From: Polytrichum commune
Lineage: Eukaryota; Streptophyta; Polytrichopsida; Polytrichales; Polytrichaceae
Reading direction: 5' to 3'
DNA length: 64,000 nucleotides
NCBI GenBank assembly: GCA_950295325.1
Contig: OX485804.1
Span: 34,598,001-34,662,000, forward strand
Shown here: positions 60,146-64,000 of the stretch, one piece after another
How positions within the stretch are numbered: position 1 is the stretch's first letter
Layout: every line of letters starts with the position of its first letter
Made by a program: the position numbers and the translations under genes
Notes under the pieces: generated by a model
What the model was told of the DNA's origin: nothing
The model's input: the letters and a program-made list of their open reading frames with translations, nothing else
Database searches by the model: none

Positions 60146-60548
60146 AACTTGCATGCCCCGGGCTAGATCACATCTTCATGCAGTTGGGCCCCGCCCCTCC
60201 CACGTCTCTTTCACTGCATGATCTTCTTGCCCGCATCTGATGTGTGGGAGTTCTTCCTCGTTGGGAACCAATGTGACGATACCTGGTCAGAATTACAAAC
60301 AGTCAGGTTGACATCACTTTCATTGTTCCCAAGTTAATTGATGGAGTTCCTTCGCATGTCAAAGGAGCTTAATGACTTAAGTGACCGGACGTTTTATGTC
60401 TTAAATTGATTGGGTATTGTCACATTGATTCCCGACAAGGAAGAGTTCCCACGCATTGTGTAGGCATGAAGATTGGGCAGTGAAGGAGGTGTGGGAGGGA
60501 CGGGGCCCAGCCGAATGAAGATGTGATTTGGCCCGGGGCAACTTGCAT
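60146..60548. mobile_element. Mutator-like TIR element, copy 2, perfect 9-bp duplication
   Basis: GCCCCGGGCTAGATCACATC (60155) is mirrored by GATGTGATTTGGCCCGGGGC (to 60539), and the TIRs continue inward for about 55 bases. AACTTGCAT flanks both ends (60146-60154, 60540-60548), exactly the 9-bp duplication made by Mutator transposases. Length 385 bp, no coding capacity. The copy at 18022-18411 is older. A CACTACACCATTTATGGTGT end of the CACTAAATAT type follows at 60565. Confidence 0.92.
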
Positions 60549-61317
60549 GTAGTAGCCATGTGCACTACACCATTTATGGTGTTTAGTGTCACATGCATAA
60601 ACAATCCTTAAACACTTCGTACATGTTTACGCATCCTTACACTTATCTTGTTTTGAGGCGTATGTTGGGTTAGACTAATGACTAACAACTTTGCTATTAG
60701 TGTCACCTCGTGACAATTGGCATTCAACTGTGCTTACTAATATCTTGAGCATGAGTATGTTCAATGGTCTTATGAGGTGTACGCCTATGTTACACGATAC
60801 TTTACATAAATGACACTCGGCAAGAATACGATGGCATGTTTAAGAATATGTTCCCCTTGCATACTAGCATGTAAACACACAACACTTGCCATTTGTATGC
60901 TCCATAATACCTTCCCTTGCGTACTAAAACACAAAACCATCTCGAGTATCCCAATATGCTACATCAAATGTCATAATGTAAATAAATTTTCACTCAAAAG
61001 AGTTACTTGTGTGTCCCCTCATGTTGATGACTAGTCTTACAATGGCAATTAGCGGACATGACACTTTGAAACCTCCAAACATGTGATTTAGGCCTTTCGC
61101 AAATAATGTACGTGATACTAAAAACCATAAATGGTGTAGGAGGATTGTGGGGCCTATAATGTAGTTCCAGTTTGACATGGGTGGTCATTGTGACATGACT
61201 CCATGTACATGTGTCAAGTTGGATCTATGATGAGTGTAGATTGAACACGACACATGTAAATGGGGTCATGTTGTAATGACCGCCCGTGTCAAAACAGAAT
61301 TGTCTTTTAGAACCATG

Positions 61318-61340
61318 TTTATATATATATATATAGTAGT
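61318..61340 (+). repeat. (TA)n microsatellite
   Basis: Short TA run. A separate C-run plus A-run (CCCCCC then AAAAAA) lies at about 61419-61441. Confidence 0.85.
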
Positions 61341-61624
61341 GATGGTCAAGTGGTCCAACACTAGTAAACACTAAGTATACCTTAAAGAAAACAATGGCAT
61401 AACATGTGGCCAATGAAGCCCCCCCCAAAAAAAAAAAAAAAGAAGAAGAAAGAAAGAGGCTAAGTACTTTGGAGTGTCATAACTTAAGCCAATCAAAAGT
61501 GGAATGTGGTACTATGGTGGGTAGTAGGTACATGTAGTAATCTAAAAATTGACATATCGTGGTTTTAAATATATACGTACATATCCAAGTACAAAATATA
61601 TAGATTTATGACAACATGATTCGA

Positions 61625-61850
61625 GATAACATTACACAACTTCTTGGCTACATTCCGTAAGACCGGGTATCACATGAGCATGATTCTCTTTCAATTCCGG
61701 GATTCCTTGTTTATGGGGAGAACTTAGGCTATGTATTGTGAACTTTCGACAAACAACTATAAATTATCAAATCACTTTAATTGCGTTCTCTTTTCTTTGG
61801 AAGGAGACCATCATGTAGCTGGTCCTCTACAAGTTGTGTACTTCAATACT
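61625..61850. repeat. dispersed repeat J, copy 2
   Basis: Aligned with 47525-47740 in the same orientation. AACATTACACAACTTCTTGG and GGGATTCCTTGTTTATGGGG are the strongest blocks. Confidence 0.55.
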
Positions 61851-62513
61851 TTTATAAGAAATTCACCTCTTTTCCAAAACCCAACAAGAGCGACTCTTAT
61901 TATCTGCATTTGGATATGTTGATGTGCGTGTGTTAGGTTTGGAATTTTGTTATCAAACCCATACACATCCCGAAACGCTCAAAGTGCTCACAATACACAA
62001 GGCAAACCAGTGTTAATAAACCAACACCTTAAAATCGTGCACAACACAAAACCATTCTCATTTGGGAGGATGTCCACACCACCTTAGTTTGTTACACATC
62101 AAATTCCCGTTCCGTTTTTATGTGATGTACCAAATGATAAAGAAAAAAACTTCAAACCCTCATAACTTTTGCATACCGAATTCAAATAAGCCGCACTTTA
62201 CTACATTAAAACCCCATCAACTGCTAGCCAACCCCCCATTGCAAAACATTCAAACCCTAATAATAGCATGCACCCATCTAACTCTTGGTGCACTCACCTA
62301 GAAACATGACAAACTTTGCAAGTCCACCGTCCAATGAGGTCAAAGCGATGGCATATGCATGTACTCGCCACTTGTAAAAAAGGAAAACTACTTTCAAGAA
62401 AGGATGGCTCTCAGGAAAGAAGGGGGGGGGGGGGCATAATGAATAAATTCGGAGGGGCACGGGGACGGCTGAGTGGTGGGTGACTCCACATTCAACACAT
62501 TAAGGGTGCATTT

Positions 62514-63498
62514 CCATGCAGGCCGCTCGTCCGCTAGATTCTAGATAATAAGGGGTTAGGGGTGTTCACATGTAGACAAGCACAAGCTGTCAACCAACAT
62601 ACATTGTGGTGACCTACTAGAATGTGGAGGGTGGTGGATGACACAAGCCGCTAGACTTTCATGCATCCACTGAAGCATTTTATAACTTACAAGTGTAGGT
62701 CACTAAATGATTAAAGACCATGTCTAGGAGGAGAAAGAGATTTTGTTTTAGCCAATGTTGGGTGGGTAGAGAAAGTTGGCACCAAACCCCCGCTAGTTAT
62801 TAGGGTGGTTCTTTGCATTTAGGATTGTGGTTCTCAAAACTTCAAACAACCGAACGTGATACATAACCGTGCTTCTTAGAAAATCAAAACCTAGTCAAAT
62901 AACCTTGTAAAAAACCACTAGTTCTTTGTCGGTTCTTTCATGAAACCATTGGACCTTTGAATTATTTTTAAAAACTGGGATTGGAGGTTCATTTACCGTG
63001 AAAACTTTCAAAACCTCCGGTACCGAATGTTCTTTGCTTCTAATTTGTCTTTTGAAACCCAAAACTAGAGGTTAGTAACAAATTCAAATACCCACCCAGC
63101 ATGGGTTGTAACATGGAGGAGGAGGTCAAGCTGGTGGGGCTCGATTTGAGAAGATGAGAGTAGCCACACCAAATATAATACTTAGCGTCACTTACTATTT
63201 GAAATTATGAATTGCTATAACTATTTAATGCACATCTCACTTTCAACCAATGATGCTCGAATCGATTGTTTGAACATTACAGAACACCAACATCTCTCCT
63301 TGGTAAAAAAACTACACCAACAATCAAAAACTACAGAAACGTGTAACTCTAAATAATAAGTGACACTAAACATCATATTTAGTCTTCGTTGACACGTATG
63401 AACCCCGACCCCACCATATTCCATCTACATTTGGGCGGGCTTTATCCTGATTCCCACTACAATCTGGTGGGCAACGGCCTACATGCGAAACTCACCCC
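62514..63498. mobile_element. TIR element, family C copy 2, with nested MITE
   Basis: The left end GGGTGCATTTCCATGCAGGC is mirrored by GCCTACATGCGAAACTCACC at the right end. The first 220 and last 390 bases align with 43251-43685, apart from about 370 bases (62740-63110) present only here and the family B MITE at 63165-63388. Thus copy 1 is either deleted or copy 2 acquired extra DNA. Confidence 0.7.
63165..63388. mobile_element. CACTAAATAT-type MITE, family B copy 3, nested
   Basis: Left CACCAAATATAATACTTAGC and right AAGTGACACTAAACATCATA ends, with the shared interior TTGTTTGAACATTACAGAAC and CTTGGTAAAAAAACTACACC. It lies in family C copy 2: the corresponding position of copy 1 (43555-43580) has no such insert. 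Confidence 0.75.
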
Positions 63499-63499
63499 A

Positions 63500-64000
63500 C
63501 GTAGGCGGCTACCGCTGGTCTGTGGGCGGCTTCCAAGCACCCTCCCAGTGCTAGGATGTACGCCGTACGTACATGCCCGCGTCGCTAGGGGGTGTGGCCA
63601 CTAAGAAACTGGCGAAGGGCGCCAACTAGGCTCTCCTTTTACCGACATGGCTTTCTTTTCCGCCTGCTGGTCCCCTGCTGCTGCGTCGGCCACCTAGCGC
63701 GGCCAAAAGGGCGGAGGGCCGCCTGTGCCTGTGGCGTACATCCCTCGCATGTACGCCGTGGCTACATGAGCAGGTCAGGCCATCCGCTGTGTCTAGTCAG
63801 CTGCTCACTGTTTCCTCCCTTTTCAAAGATTTCCCCCCCTCCTTCACTCCGGCGAAGAAGTGGCACCGGTCAAGGTTTCCAGGGGAGGTGGAGCCCTGTG
63901 ATTGGGCGGCTGCGGCAATGGGCTCTCCACCGGCCCACGGTTTCTACATTACAGCCAAGACTTCTATGCTGGAGAAACTTCATCGAGCATGAATGAAAGG
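63500..64000. other. GC-rich segment running off the window, product not recognised
   Basis: GC content rises strongly. Frames at 63592-63996 (134 codons) and 63789-63992 (67 codons, AKKWHRSRFPGEVEPCDWAA... ending LEKLHRA) are open but unmatched. TGTACGCCGTACGTACAT and a second GTACATCCCTCGCATGTACGCC block give local inverted repeats. This could be a gene or LTR edge that continues past 64000. Confidence 0.3.

Noticed and set aside
63592-63996. 134-codon frame at the GC-rich right edge
   Set aside because: Arginine/cysteine-rich composition typical of a chance frame in GC-rich DNA, overlapped by another open frame, no known domain.

Overview
This window looks like intergenic or heterochromatic DNA from a seed plant with a large, transposon-rich genome. 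The evidence is a plant telomere motif (TTTAGGG) at an interstitial site, many non-autonomous DNA transposons of plant types (hAT, PIF/Harbinger-like, Mutator-like, pogo/Tigger), tRNA-derived SINE remains, and long AT-rich stretches with no open frame longer than about 180 codons. I see no intact protein-coding gene, rRNA, convincing tRNA, CRISPR array or bacterial-type operon. The open frames are short and mostly chance frames, except for a few pieces of transposase.

Layout. 0-12 kb: decayed sequence with a minus-strand pogo/Tigger C-terminal remnant (about 2.42-2.86 kb), a TTTAGTGT-rich inverted-repeat element (6.05-6.38 kb), an old dispersed repeat (7.6-7.9 kb) and two SINE copies (9.7 and 11.8 kb, the latter with a 15-bp target duplication). 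12-16 kb: a PIF/Harbinger-like element with TTA duplications between two copies of an AACCGGTT-containing repeat, a GC-rich island with no recognisable gene, and a hAT subterminal fragment. 18-28.5 kb: a Mutator-like element, a roughly 500-bp TG-rich compound microsatellite, and a 767-bp inverted-repeat element holding a telomere motif. 31.5-34.7 kb: three more terminal-inverted-repeat (TIR) elements, including a nested palindrome. 36.7-37.8 kb: two near-identical 340-bp elements with poly-G/poly-C ends, each with its own 8-bp target duplication. 38.6-40.4 kb: the clearest region, where a 499-bp TAA-flanked element is split by a 1,289-bp hAT element with TIRs, an 8-bp duplication and a broken transposase dimerisation domain. 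43-46 kb: an inverted-repeat element, then a small TA-flanked element abutting a 1,080-bp pogo element that kept only the transposase C-terminus. 51-64 kb: a 34-bp minisatellite with CT tracts, a SINE, a Mutator-like element with a perfect 9-bp duplication, and several members of a CACTAAATAT-type family, one nested in another element. The last 0.5 kb is GC-rich with no recognised product.

The DNA works as a stratified record of transposition rather than as a pathway. Insertion order can be read at 38.6-40.4, 44.4-46.1, 11.8-12.0 and 62.5-63.5 kb. I did not find a new biological system. The most distinctive items are the poly-G/C-ended 8-bp-TSD family, the two pogo transposase tails ending in PCNA-binding-like motifs, and the fully bounded nested hAT insertion.
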